Shown here: in pieces, positions 35,419 through 48,030 of the stretch | How the letters are laid out: every line of letters begins with the position of its first letter | Position numbering within the stretch: position 1 is the first letter of the stretch | Assembly (NCBI GenBank): GCA_036365515.1 | Contig: CM070875.1 | Location: 6,545,001-6,609,000, forward strand | Source of the DNA: Torymus aiolomorphi | Lineage: Eukaryota > Arthropoda > Insecta > Hymenoptera > Torymidae | DNA: 64,000 bases | Direction: 5' to 3' | Program-made: the position numbers and the translations under genes | Notes under the pieces: model-generated | The model's input: the letters and a program-made list of their open reading frames with translations, nothing else | What the model was told of the DNA's origin: nothing | Database searches by the model: none

Positions 35419-36462
35419 TTATCATCGAAAAGTTTCTACGAGGTTTACGTTGTAACATCAATTTTAAACTTTCAATTTAAGTATGTCACTTCAATGCACG
35501 CAAAGTATTAGTTAAAGTAAACTTGCTAAGACGATACGATATCGAACAATTTAATATAGAGATGTGAACGCATTGCAATGTCTAAAATGTTTTTCTGAAA
35601 TATTTTGAACAATGTTTTTATATTCACCGTTGAAATATGAAAATTGAGGCTTTTCATATGCGCCCATAATAACTTCCAAGAATACAAGTTCAGTAACTCT
35701 CAGATTGGCACATCTACATACATAAAAAGCCTCTTTTTGAAGTTTTAACACCTCGGGGTGAAAGCATCTAAAGTTTGAAAATTCCTATAAATCCTTTCTA
35801 TTTTGACGCTGTCGAAAGTGAATTTCGCTCTATAGGTGAGAAGAAATTTCAAACAATTTTGCTTTTCCAATCTTTGATCTTTTATTTATACATTTTTGAC
35901 GTGGATAGAATACCGTCACGGATCGAAATAAAAATAAACGTTTACCTCGAAAAAATATATATTTACTTATATAAATTACAAACTCATTTTTCTTTCCTGT
36001 TTGTACGAAAAGTCTAAAAATAAACAGCATATATAAATAAGCAAGAGTATTAATTGAGTATTTTCTATCGCATGAATATTTCATTTCTACAACACTAGCA
36101 AACCAACAATTAACGTCTCAATCGCTAACCCATCCCTCACCTGCAAAGAAAAGCCTACCAACATACTCTCCCCGTGAAACCTCGAAGTCGAATTCATAAA
36201 CCCCACCGATGACTTTTCAATTAAACGTACCCTCTCGAAAATTCACTTAACACGTAAAAAAAATTAAACTACACCTTTGGCTTTTCCCGTAATAAGGAAA
36301 ATTCCCCGCGTTAAAACCCACACACGTGCGCACTCGCGCGCCGTTCTGCTCTCTTTCCCAGCCATCAAACGCCGCACTGTGTAGCTATATATAGCCCAGC
36401 CGGAACGTGCAGAAACTCGGCAAGCGGCTTTTTTCCGCGCGTTTTCCTTTTGCACTCGCGCA

Positions 36463-36465
<3 letters not shown>

Positions 36466-36521
<56 letters not shown>
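36466..36521 (+). repeat. (AG)n microsatellite
   Basis: About 28 AG repeats near the middle of the palindrome. Confidence 0.95.
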
Positions 36522-36525
<4 letters not shown>

Positions 36526-39500
36526 CATTGAAACGTGTATATATACGCGTGCAGCATAGTAGCCTTATCAATTATTCATCGGCGATCGCGTCAAGGCCAC
36601 ACGCACGGCTGATTTACGCGCGAGAATATATAATAATAAGTAATACGCGGGTGTGTCGATGTTCTTTTGACGGATACACACGCTGGCTGGGTGTAATCGA
36701 TGCGGATTTTTGTTTTTTGTTCGGTTTTCGATACATATATGCGGAATGTATTGATTTTCGGCGATAGAGTTTGTAAGTGAAGTCGATTAGAATTCCAAAT
36801 TTTGGTGGTGTCGTAAAATTGATGGGTATACACGAGCGCGCGAGTATGCGGTGAATAATTTAATATATTTGTTGGCGCGGTGATATATTTTGATACCTTG
36901 AATGACGACGGTAAAAGGTATCAATTAATCGTTCGTTTTATTAATTGATGATAAACCGCGATAACGCTGTATTTGCATACCTTGATTTCGAATATTGACC
37001 GACGCACTTATCGCTAATTGCAGGAAGAAACTAATAAGGAAAGATTAATGCTTGTGGTGTATTCGATTACATCCGAATTCTCGGGCGTGGTTCTAAATTA
37101 AGCATATAACCAATATTCAAGGAGACGAATTTTTCACTAAAATGATTCATATTTCAAAGAAAACGCTATAATGGAATATATTCATATATGAATATTAATA
37201 TTTCCGGAACTACGCAATCCAAACGGTTTTTCGTGAAGAAAAAGAGTAACAAAAATGCAAAAGTATCGGTTTACACGCACACACAGAGAGACGGTTTACC
37301 TAGAGGCTATAAATATGTCGTGTGTGTGGTGAAGGATAACGGGAGCAAATTGCCTCGTAAAATCTACGCGCATTATAACGACTCTTTATTTAGGCGTCGT
37401 TGGAAAATAATTTGCTTTGTTTTATCTTCGGTCCCAATCGCGCGTGCAAACCTCCGCTTGAAACAAAGCGCACGTGATATTACTATTTGTATAATTATAT
37501 ATACTCTCGAGATTAAAAAAACAAAAAAAAAACAAACCAAAATCTATAGTTCACATAGTAACAGTCCCAATAGTCTCCCCTTCCTAGTATTTTCTTTTCT
37601 CCAGCAACCCAATAGCACATTTTCGCACCGCGTGAGCATTCAAAAATCACTCAAGTTCCGGAGAAAATTAAGCGCGCGCACGTGTTCTCGGAAGAAACTG
37701 AAACAGCCGTATAACGGACATTACATCGGTCTTCTAATATCTCTTTTGCAGCCACATTTCATTCTAATGGCGACAATTAGCTGTCAGCCTTCAAATTCCC
37801 TCTTTAGTTTTAAAAAATTTATATCCTTCACCTTCGCTGCGACGCTTTTATGAATGAGTCCGGCTTTGAAATTGCCTTTTTCGCGATATTCGAAGGATCG
37901 GCTTATAGTACAGACACGTGCGTGCAAGCGCAGAAAGGCAAATAACGTTTTTTTGTTCCACCAGTCCTGGGTTTTTCTGACCGTTTCGAAGATTTATCGG
38001 AGATGCAGCGTTTCATGGAAATGTAGTTTTTACGATCGCCTGTTTATATTATTGAATTGTAAAGTTCGTTCGATCGGTGTAGCTCCGAGGTGGGTGTCCG
38101 AACATGACTGTACCGACGCGTCTGCGCTTTGATTACAAAAACATTGCATAAAGTGATTTAATAACTTGTTAATGATTGTTTTCATTTTAATTTCTAAGCA
38201 GAAAATTATATTCCGAATGAATCTATTTAAATGCCGGTTGTAATTCGATATCCAGAATCCAGTATAGTCACCGTGGAACGATAAAAAAGTCATTTCAAAA
38301 CGGCGGCTTGGAAAAAAAGGCATTTTATCGTCTGCCTTACAATCTTTCCCAGACGACCTGTCGGCACTTTAATCTCACTGAAAATTTATTGAGATTCAAC
38401 TCAAGAAACGATGTTAGCAATCCGCGAAAAAGTGCAAACACTTGCGTAAAGTCCTTAATACCGTTCGCAACCAATATTACTCTTCGCATTGCCAACGAAA
38501 ATACGACCATAACCGTCCTGATGATAACCGCCGACAAAAAAATACCCCCGCAAACTTGTTTCGACCGGTGCCCACAGCGTCTAAAGATCTGTCGAACGCT
38601 TGTCGCGCTCGTTTATGGCCAAAGGCACCGATGATATGTTTTTGCCTCGCATTTTCTCTTTTGTCGAATCGCTCGTCTATATATACGCACACGAAAGTGA
38701 CAAGCCAACTCGGATCGCAGGACCAGTTCTCGCGGTGGTCGCTGTCCTGAAAAAGTAAATTGCAACGTTTACGTCGGCGGTTTATAATAAAACGCACACG
38801 TGACGGAGCGAGAAATCACGGTGACTAGGCTGCGTTCTGTTTCCAGGATTGAGAATCGAGGTCTACTTAGGATAGTCAATAAAGCAATTCGTTGGGGTCA
38901 GAAGCGTGGAAGTAATTAGTACAAGGGGCAAAAAGTGTATCAATGATAAAATTCCTGTAAAGGATCAATCTTGAGATACTTTTGCTTTGTTACCCACAAA
39001 GTATATAGGTACCATTCAATTTTGCGAGTTCTATAAATAACTTCGTGCGTATTTGAAATTCAAATTGTTCCAACTGGAAAGAATAGGGTGCCCTGGAACC
39101 GCACTTAATTGCCGATGTGCGCAATGGCCTAATTATCATTGATAACGGTCATAAAAAATTCATAACAAAATTACGGAGAATATATATCGACCAACTGTAC
39201 GAAATTTCCATCACAATGTCAAGCCAAAAGCAATTAAGCCATCCGGGCGTAAACCTCATTACACAATACTCACCACGCGCAACTGGGAACATCATCATTA
39301 TCGTCGTCGTCGTCGTCGTCGATTTATAGTTTTCCGCCGAAAATTTTGATCACGCGAGAAAGTCTTTTTTTACGCGTCTGCAGTGAGTTGTAATTTGGTC
39401 GACATTGACGAGCTGTTATTAAACGTATGAAGTATGATGTAAGTAATATGAAATATTGTTGCAAAGAATCTATAAAATTCACATGAGATTCTGAAAATGT

Positions 39501-40921
39501 CGCAGCAAAAAGTGGATACGGATGCGACGAGATCCGGTTGAAAGTGTAGCCTATCGTCTTCGGCTAATTAAGAGACCATTAGAGACAGATGACCATTATT
39601 CAATGTATATCTAGTACTCAATTATTACGCTAGCGCGAGTTAACGTTAAAGGATGCGTTTTTCACGTACTTGCACACACATATACACGTGCACGCACGAC
39701 GCGTCTAATGCGAGAAAAAAAAATTCAAGGCTTTCCTTGTTCTTAATTAAATATGCAATTATAAATGAATATGCGCCGAGGCCGTTAATTGCTTTTCGAA
39801 TAAGACGAGAGCTTCTTTTTTTTTTATACATTGCAATTTTTCAATTTTATATTTTCGTCCGCGCGTGCGCGCGTTACTACGGTGACGGTGACGTTGAGTT
39901 ATAGGAAGGAAAATTTTGCAAGTAAAATCTGCGTTAGCGTCGCGGTATCGCGCTGAAGATTTAATTGCGCTTAATTCTCAGCTGAAAGTAATAAAATAAT
40001 TGAAGGCTTGGAACATTAGATTTGGCACTGTAAGTAATTCATCACAGGAGGTGTTTGCACGAAATCCTCTCGTTAAGAGGTGTTCTTGGAATTATATTTA
40101 TTTTATCATTAATTGAATATAGAAGCATTACAGAGAGTTTGTAAATACAATGATTAATTATCAGTTTCAATTCTTTTAAAAAATAAATTTAAAAAGTACT
40201 GATCTCTATTAAAGGTTATGAATATGGCGAATCATAGGACAAAAATACAGGCCTGGTGTTGAGCTTCGTTTACTTTATATTCGTACTAAATTGTGATGCC
40301 ACTTGTTAAGTAATTTGTCAAGTTATATATATTGGTAACGTCACAAAGTTTGCACTTTTATTTTTTACGGTGTGTTTACGACCCGAGCGATAAATAGAAA
40401 CTGGAAGCGCGCTCTTCTTTAAACTCCATACGTAATCAAACGGATATACCTCCAATCGGTAATGCTGATGAAACAATAATTGAACGTTGGTTCACCCGCC
40501 GGCTGCGATGATGCATTAATTATGAACGGAGGTTCGCGCGACTTCCTTGAGCGTGTAACTGCGTGCAGTGGCTCGAGGGATTCCTAGAAAGTAGTAAATT
40601 TCTCGCTCTCCATCGGCTGTTTATTGTCCGGTTAGTTAATACCGGCAGAGAGCGAGAGAAAAAAGGAAAGAGGGAGGAGACGCGACGTCGCGACTTTATT
40701 TTAACGGCTATTCGTCGTTACCCGGAATCTCTCGTGCAGGCGTCAGTAATTGCGCGCGACGTCGTAAATTAACGCACGCTAATCGGCCAAACAAACAACC
40801 ACAAAGGAGTAGTTAGAAATTACAAGCGGCGACAAAAAAGGCAGCGAGCGATTGCCGACAAATCGCTCGATTGCTCCATTATTTCGTTCTTACATTGCAC
40901 GCGTGTACGCGTTTACGGGAT

Positions 40922-40961
<40 letters not shown>

Positions 40962-41658
40962 ACATTATTGTAATGTAAAATGTAGATCGGCCGTTATTAA
41001 AAAACGTGCGTAAGGGAAAAAACGATGCAAATCGAAATGAATTCAGCGTGAATTAGCATAATGGCGAGGCTAATAATCGAGATGAGAGTAAAGAAAAAAA
41101 AAGGATAACGAGCTGTTACATGTCTACGTGCATTATACGATATCGGCGACGCGTACGGGCACCGTTAAATGGCGAGATAAAAGTAACAATTACGAGCGCG
41201 CGAGTGCGGCACGTGAGTGCAATTATCGGTAGATCGGCTGGAAAAATCGGAATGAGAACAGGATCGGCGTGTGCGTATATTGAGAGGCGAAAATGCCGGA
41301 AAGATTCATACATATAATACAATGATTAATGCAATGGTTGTTCACGGGGCTGTTTTTAAGAACGCTCGCAGAGACTGAAAATGACTTTTGCGTGAAAATC
41401 ACTCTTTAATAATTGTATAATTGAACGAACTTACTTGGAAGTGAAGTTCGATTAAAATTGTATGAAGCACCTCTTCCTCATGATCAAATGGTAGTACCCC
41501 TCTTCCTGCCCGATTTACCACACGTCCAAAGCAAAAAAGAACACTAGCGGCCGTACCGCGCCGCCATCGTAGCTGTCTCCTGGCTCCGCCGCCGCTCGAT
41601 CCTCATTATTTAGTGTTGCTGTTACCAATTGGGGCATCTATAAAGGCTTAATCTCTAA

Positions 41659-41993
41659 AAAAAATCAGTGAAATTTCACTGAAAAGCAGTGCATATTCAC
41701 TTTTCCGATAAGTGAAAATCAGGTAACGGCGAAATAGTGAATATTCACTTTTCAAAACAGTCAATATATATCCTGTGATAAAGCAGTGAAAATCACTGAT
41801 AAATTGGTCTAAATCGCCGATAAATTAGTGAAAAATTACTGATAAATTAGTGAAATATCACTTATAGATCAGTGAAAATAGCTAGAAAATCAGTGAAAAA
41901 TAGCTAAAAAATCAGTGAAAAATAGCTAGAAAAGCAGTGGAAGATTATTGATATAAAATCTAAAAATCGCTGTAAAAATAGATTTTAATCACT
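41659..41993. repeat. TTTCAC-rich minisatellite, right arm
   Basis: Mirror of 30,183-30,517 with the same length. Confidence 0.75.
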
Positions 41994-42341
41994 GCCCGAT
42001 CAGCATCAGGAAATTTAATAAAGATTTTAATGAATTCTTAATGAATGCTTCTTTTCCAGTAGGTTTTTTAATAGAATTCTTAATGATAGCTTCATGTTAT
42101 GACGAATGTTCACCTCTAAAGCATTCATAAAGAATTCTCAATTTTAAAATTTTGTACTTGCGCAAAAAAAAAATTGATAAAGAAATCATAAACGATTCTT
42201 TATGTGCGCTTTCTAAAGTTTAGAGAAATTATTTTTAAGATCTGTAAAGTGTATTCATATAAATTTTCGCACATCATTAGAATTTGTTTATAAATTAATC
42301 GCATTTTAATTATCGCAGAAAAAAACTTAAATAAAAATTAT

Positions 42342-42414
42342 TCGCCCTGACCGAGAATCGAATGCACGACCCTTGGGTTATTACGCACGCACGCTATCCG
42401 TTACGCTATCGCTC
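42342..42414 (-). other. tRNA-like sequence, right arm
   Basis: Mirror of 29,762-29,834, with the same A- and B-box-like motifs on the minus strand. Confidence 0.5.
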
Positions 42415-42452
42415 GCATGAAAGAATTTGGACATTTTCATCTACTTAACTCA

Positions 42453-42599
42453 TTAACCTTTTCGCTCCGGGGAGTTTTCCTTTAAAATTGACCTCGCATT
42501 TTAGCTGAATTTCATGACTTAAGTGAATGAACTTTTATGACAAGTCGCGACACGGAGTGCTGGTCCATATATGGACCAGTCTCGGAACGAAAAGGTTAA
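42453..42599. mobile_element. 139-bp TTAA-flanked mini-MITE, right arm
   Basis: Mirror of the element at 29,577-29,723. TTAA is kept on both sides (42453-42456 and 42596-42599). Confidence 0.75.
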
Positions 42600-43212
42600 T
42601 GCGCAAAACGCTAAATTTGGACATGAAACTTCGAGCCCACTGTGCTGTTAGAAAAACAAATCTATTGTTGTTCAAAATCCTATATAAGGGGTTTTCGGGG
42701 ATGCACTTTCAGAATCTGGCACTTATTTTGTAAAAAAAATCAAAATCATTATTTTTTTTTGCATTTAAAAAAAAAAAAAGTCACGAATTTTTAACGTTTT
42801 TTTTTTTTTTTAATCAATTTTTACTAACGTTGCTGCATTCAAATAAGCAAATTATTGCCAGAAATCGCATTTCCGATGTCTGAGGTTTTCAATGTGTGAA
42901 CAAAAATTGACCTTGGAATAGAAGTAAATGTATATAGATCTCTAACAGTATTTCTTAATAACAAATGACGGAGTGAAGATAATTTAAATATTAAAAAAAG
43001 AAAATATAGGTAATTTAAATACCTTTCAAGAAAAGTTCACTATATTATGTAATAATAGCTGTAAGATATACAAAAATAAAATAAAATAAAAATTCAAAAT
43101 CGGTTTTTTGGTTATAAAAAAAGAAAATCAATAAAAACTCAAATGTATCAGGGTACTGAGTTTTTTTGCGAGACGAAGAGAAAATCGGTCGATTCGTTTC
43201 CGAGATATAGAG

Positions 43213-43214
<2 letters not shown>

Positions 43215-43283
<69 letters not shown>

Positions 43284-43287
43284 ACAT
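43215..43287 (+). repeat. (CA)n microsatellite, right arm
   Basis: Mirror of the TG tract at 28,869-28,960, about 20 bp shorter. Confidence 0.95.
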
Positions 43288-43777
43288 ATCCACGAAAAAA
43301 AATTTTCTCAAAATCAACAAAAATCGACATATATTGCCTTAAAACACGTTTTTGAACATTTTTTGTCGCGAAAATTTTTTTCACAGTTACAAAGCTTCCT
43401 CTATGAGGAAGCAAAATTAACACAGTTTTTTTGCAGAAAGATGATTATTAAATAGTAGTTTTCGTATCAAGGGAATAAAGTATGACTTTACGCCCTAAGC
43501 GGGAATTGTTGAAAATGATATATAGTAGTAGAAAAATTAAATACGGAAGGTAGATTTAGTCTCTCGAAAAGAAATTTTTTTTTACTAATTGAACTTACCG
43601 TAAACCGTAAAATTTTAGTGTATTTTCCACATACTTATTTTGGGAGTAATCATTCAGTATCTAATCTTGTGACGTTATTAGCAGGAAGAATAAAGTTCAA
43701 TTTTTTCTTTATGTTCAAAATTTTATTTTTATCAAGTAAAACAAATATTTTTTATACTAAGTTAGATTTTATAAATT

Positions 43778-45976
43778 TTAGAAATTGATTCCAGTTTTGT
43801 TTTCAATCCAATCATGGTATTTGTACACCCTAGTGTACACTCCAGGAAATATTTTCGATCCACAAATTTTACCAAAGGAAATGATTCCATAGAGTTTGCC
43901 ATGAATAACACCAGGTCCACCAGAATCACCATGGCAGGCATCAGTGTCTCCATCGCCCGCACAAAACATATTATCGGTTATGGGATGTGTCGACGTGTAA
44001 GCTCTTACACAATTTTCTTGATTCATTACAGGTACGTATGCAGCCTTCAAAACATCACTGTTATGCAGATGTTCCTAAAAATAGTTAATTAAATTAACTA
44101 AAGAAATTCTAGAAAAAAAGAAAACCTTTCTTTGTGAGGGATAAGAACTTACCCCTATCTGTCCAAAACCAGAAATCCGCATCAATTCACCTTCTCTGGG
44201 AATATCGTGTGGCTTTGCAAGTTCTATAGGTTGTTCTTCATTATTAAATTTAATAGGCTGTACAAGCTGGATGAAAAATATAATGAATATATTCGTGTTA
44301 GTCACAAATTCCTAATTCTTAATCAAAAATTAAAATTTGTACTGAAATTTATTTAACAAGTTTCGAAATGCTAACATTACTATGAATAGTGATATTATAT
44401 CTATACTAAATCCTTTCTAAGTAATTCACAGGTAAAATAAACATATTTAATTACCTTGATTAAAGCAATGTCGTTGTCATGGGTGGTGTTATCAAAATCG
44501 TCATACATTATAATTTTCTTAACTCTGCGTACTTTACCTAATCTTTCTCGGTGTCCAGTGCCAGTTCGTACTGATATACGCAATTTATTTCTATTTTGCA
44601 ATAAAGAGATTAATTTAATTTATTATAAGAAGTTCTATTATATAGAAATACTTAATGTAATTATAAAAATTAAATGAAGTCTTACTTGACACAGTGTGTA
44701 GCAGTTATAATCCAAGATTCATGTATAATAGTTGCACCGCAGATGATGTTCTCTCTGGTGATCCAAAACAAGATAGCCGAAAAACAAATTTAAATACTTT
44801 GATCCTGAGAGCAATGGGCTTAAAGATTTATATTGAAATTATTATGTTGATATACAAGATATAAGGAGCTTTAATCAGATTCAATATCTTAAATTAATTT
44901 AAAAAACTTTTAAATTTCTATAAACTGTTTTGCATGAAATTTATTCAATACATAATGCGATAAAGCAAGTAGCTCTATTAATATCAATCATGGAATATTT
45001 TATTCAACAATCTATTAATAAATAAATCTATTAATAAATCTATCAAATAATATTATTTGGTATTGTCGAAAATTAACCATAATTTGACCAGAATATGGTT
45101 AATTTTCTGGTAATTGGTCAGCTTATGGTGAAAATTCCGGCCAGACCCCGCGTGCTGGCGACAGTTTCTGGTCAGAATCTGACGAATTTCTGGTCTGGTA
45201 AATAATATATATTATATTTACATCTGAATCGTAACACTGATGACCAAAAAATTTTAGATATTTTGAATTATTTTTGTCCAATACAGCTCCCCTCTTACAT
45301 TAAAATAAAAATAAAAAACATTTCGTAGCATACGATTCGATTTATGATAATATATCACACATTTTAAAGTTTATATTCGTCAAATAAAATTTTTTAGTTA
45401 AGTATAATAGTTGTTATTTTATTCATTATTTCATCTATTTTATTGTATGTTATATTTATGTAAATGATACATTACATAAAATATATTAATAAACATATAT
45501 AAAAGGAGGTTAAGTCAGTATATGGGAAAACAAACTTTTTTTAAATTAATGCATTTAGAGGTTATGAATTGCAGCTGTCAATCGTTACCCATCAGATTCT
45601 GACCAGATTTCTGGTTAATTATTGACTAACTTTTGGTTAAATGTATGGTAAATAGTCAGAAAAGATGGTTAATTTTCTACCAGGGATCTAGCTATTAATT
45701 TTTTAACCAGTTACATTAAAGAAATTGCTGCAAAGGAATGAATATTACAAAATTTAGTTGATATTTATTTACCTGATATGGTACATCCTCTATTCTAACG
45801 TAATCTCCTCCAAAAATTTTTCCTTCATGTGCTTCATTGTTCTCTATTAGAAATTGAAATATAACATGTAATTGAAAAATTTATTTTAATCAACAAAAAT
45901 ACTATTTAAAATCTCTTTTACCTATATAGAAGCCACTCGCGAAAGCGGCGCACAACAAAATATACAAAACCTTCAT
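43778..45976 (-). pseudogene. Trypsin-like serine protease, copy B (splice acceptor lost)
   Basis: Mirror of gene A. Exons on the minus strand: 45922-45976, 45773-45843, 44686-44777, 44455-44590, 44153-44266, 43778-44074. Exon 3 should be preceded by AG; in A the intron ends GTTTTTAG, but here it reads GTTTTTCG (44778-44779). The first AG inside exon 3 would remove 23 nt and break the frame. Of nine base changes found in the coding exons, all change the protein: D19E, V29F (activation site IFGG), D51E, F63S, V65I, L77R, R97K, N108T, M188I. The catalytic triad, Asp201 and all six cysteines remain. The TATA box and AATAAA are also kept, so it may be transcribed. Called a probable pseudogene; a sequencing error at the single acceptor base would reverse that. 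Confidence 0.75.
45051..45690. mobile_element. Uninterrupted intron-2 MITE in copy B
   Basis: About 640 bp between GGTATTGTCGAAAATTAACC and GGTTAATTTTCTACCAGG. The corresponding intron in copy C reads straight through from ATCAAATAAT to CTATTAATTT without it. Confidence 0.75.
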
Positions 45977-46206
45977 GACTGCGATAAGTGAAAATGAAAA
46001 AAAATCTTCCTTATATACACCGATCTTACAAAATGATCATTAATAAAACTATAAATTAAAAATAAAATAAACACGAGTGTTGAAGTCAACTATTCTATTC
46101 GTTTATCATTAGCTTAGTTATTTCGTCATTGTTACGATAAATGCTGTGGAAGGCCGCGCGCCATGGTACACATGTTATGATGTACGCACGACACGAAAAT
46201 TTCAGT

Positions 46207-46502
46207 AGTCTATATATGTGGCTTCCCGGAAAAACCACGTAAGGGACGAGTTTTTCAAAATCGGTTTTATGCCTTTTTTCTTATCTTTAAACAGTTCTCT
46301 ATCATCTAGCCGTGACAGAAATTATGAAAGTGCACTCGTTGTCTTGAATCAGCACAAGGAAAAACCACATATCTCCATTTTTTCCAACATTTTCCCGGAA
46401 AACCCACGTATCTCCACTTTTTTTTTTAGAAAAACTTCCGGAAAAACCACGTAACTCCACTTTTTTTAGAATAACTTCCGGAAACCCTACGTAACTCCAC
46501 CA
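46207..46502 (-). mobile_element. CTGTGGCTTCC-family repeat, truncated copy at the arm end
   Basis: Begins GTGGCTTCCCGGAAAAACCA and is cut at about 46,502 after CTACGTAACTCCAC, where unrelated sequence begins. It is the mirror of the inner half of copy a. Confidence 0.75.
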
Positions 46503-46511
46503 CCATGTTTT

Positions 46512-46697
46512 ACAGTAAATTTTATAATACAGTATAGTAAATTTTCCTATATGCATAATAAATTTTCCTATCTTTCTAGTAAAATTTCTTATAAAGTATG
46601 GTAATTTTTGGGTTTTACAGTCTGTGGTGGCTTTATAAGACAGTATGGTAATTTTTACGAAAATAATAATAATTTTTACAAAAATTTTTTCTCAGTG
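46512..46697. mobile_element. Truncated DNA-transposon end
   Basis: AT-rich sequence ending in TTTTTTCTCAGTGTA, the terminus of the CACTGAG MITE family at 14,918-15,150. The other end is missing. It abuts the outer breakpoint of the right arm. Confidence 0.45.
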
Positions 46698-47100
46698 TAA
46701 TGGCAACCATCGAAAATTTTAGACTCGATTTTGATATCTCGTTCGGTTGAATGAAGCCCCAGCTCTCCTCGTCATGCGTACGTGTAGCGACGCTGAGTTT
46801 TCGTTTTTTTAACGAAGAGACGAGCGGCGCGATTTGCACAGATGCGGTGTCTATCGCTGACGATTCGGGGAATAGTGCGTCGAAATTAGTCGTCGGTGGT
46901 TACACTTATTAGAGTGGGGGGAGGCGGGCCAAAAATTTCCGCTCCCAACGCGCGCGGCGTCCGTGAGTTGAATCAATGAAACGCGACGAGAGTGTGTCTC
47001 GAATTTGAGAGCGAGATCAAGAGAGAGGGAAAGAGAGAAAGAGAGCTCCAATGTCAGTGATAAGTCTGTTGTTATGCCGGTTGCGTCAGACGACTGGGAA
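46698..47100. other. Unique CpG-rich DNA
   Basis: No repeat or gene recognised. It has purine-rich GAGAGA tracts near 47,010-47,045, like the other islands in the window. Confidence 0.4.
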
Positions 47101-47802
47101 ACATATCTGTGCGGTTTCCCGGAAAAACCAATTAAGTGACGTGTTTTTCAAAATAGGTTTTGTGCCCTATTTCTTATCTTCGAACAGTCCTCTGTCACGT
47201 AATCGTGACAGAAATTACGAAAGTGCCCTCGCTGTCTTAAATCAAGACAAGGAAAAACAATATAACTCCATTTTTTTCAACATATTCCCGGAATAATATC
47301 TCCATTTGATTTGTTTTTTAGAATAACTCCCGGAAAAACCACATAAGGCCACATTTTTTTAAAAGAATAATTCCTGGAAAAACCATATAACTCCACTTTT
47401 TGTCATCCAATATCCTGGAAAACGATACAACTTCACTTTTCCAATAAGAGAGACAGACGTTCCTTATTCTTATAAGTGTGTCCATAGCAAGGTAATTGTA
47501 TTAGAAAGAGTGAAAAAATAATATAATTACCATTGAGACCGGAAAACGCACGTAACTCCACTGAAATTTTTCTTTATTCCCGGAATGACTACATAAGGGA
47601 AAGTCGTTTTCTAAGACACGGACGCTGTTTGGTCTAGTTACTATGGTAAAAAATGTGTTGTTTATTAGTATTCATTAGTATTTATAAATGCAGTGTTACA
47701 TTCGATCTCATTTCTCTTGATTTAAAACACCGATGCGAAACTAAAAACTCGATTTACTCGAAATAATGAAAAGTGGAGATATAATAGGTTATTCTTGGAA
47801 GT

Positions 47803-47810
<8 letters not shown>
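47101..47810 (-). mobile_element. CTGTGGCTTCC-family repeat, copy b
   Basis: Reverse-oriented full member of about 710 bp, from ATCTGTGCGGTTTCCCGG to CTTGGAAGTCACATATA, with the minisatellite at 47,270-47,440. Its sequence at about 47,480-47,500 (reverse strand CACTTATAAGAATAAGG) is the empty site for the Helitron in copy c. Confidence 0.75.
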
Positions 47811-47869
<59 letters not shown>

Positions 47870-47938
47870 CCGCGCTCACGCACGTGTATGGTATTGTATA
47901 GAGCTGATATGTGGATATACTTCAGTAATCTGTTGTGG

Positions 47939-48028
<90 letters not shown>
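47810..48028 (+). repeat. (CA)n and (TA)n microsatellites
   Basis: CA tract 47,810-47,868 and TA tract 47,945-48,028 (about 84 bp), separated by 76 bp of unique DNA. They start at the end of repeat copy b. Open frames here are artefacts. Confidence 0.95.

Positions 48029-48030
<2 letters not shown>

Larger units (their letters stand above)
34948..37531. other. Spacer between the two palindrome arms
   Basis: 2,584 bp not found in either arm. It contains a hairpin-family repeat (35,231-35,418), a 56-bp (AG)n tract (36,466-36,521) and CpG-rich DNA around it, but no supported gene. Open frames across the AG tract are artefacts. Confidence 0.8.
37532..46502 (-). repeat. Right arm of the giant inverted duplication
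   Basis: Reverse complement of 23,260-34,947, shorter by a net 2.7 kb. The inner edge is at 37,532 (ACAAACC pairs with GGTTTGT ending at 34,947). The outer edge is at about 46,502, inside a CTGTGGCTTCC-family repeat, where the sequence leaves the repeat and enters unrelated DNA. In the left arm that repeat is complete, which suggests that the left arm is the donor and the right arm the copy. Contains trypsin copy B and mirrored copies of all smaller left-arm features. Confidence 0.95.

Noticed and set aside
37188..37853. 221-codon plus-strand frame
   Set aside because: It crosses the inner palindrome junction at 37,532; its second half is just the mirror of the minus-strand frame at 34,626-35,009. 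Composition and lack of domains argue against coding.
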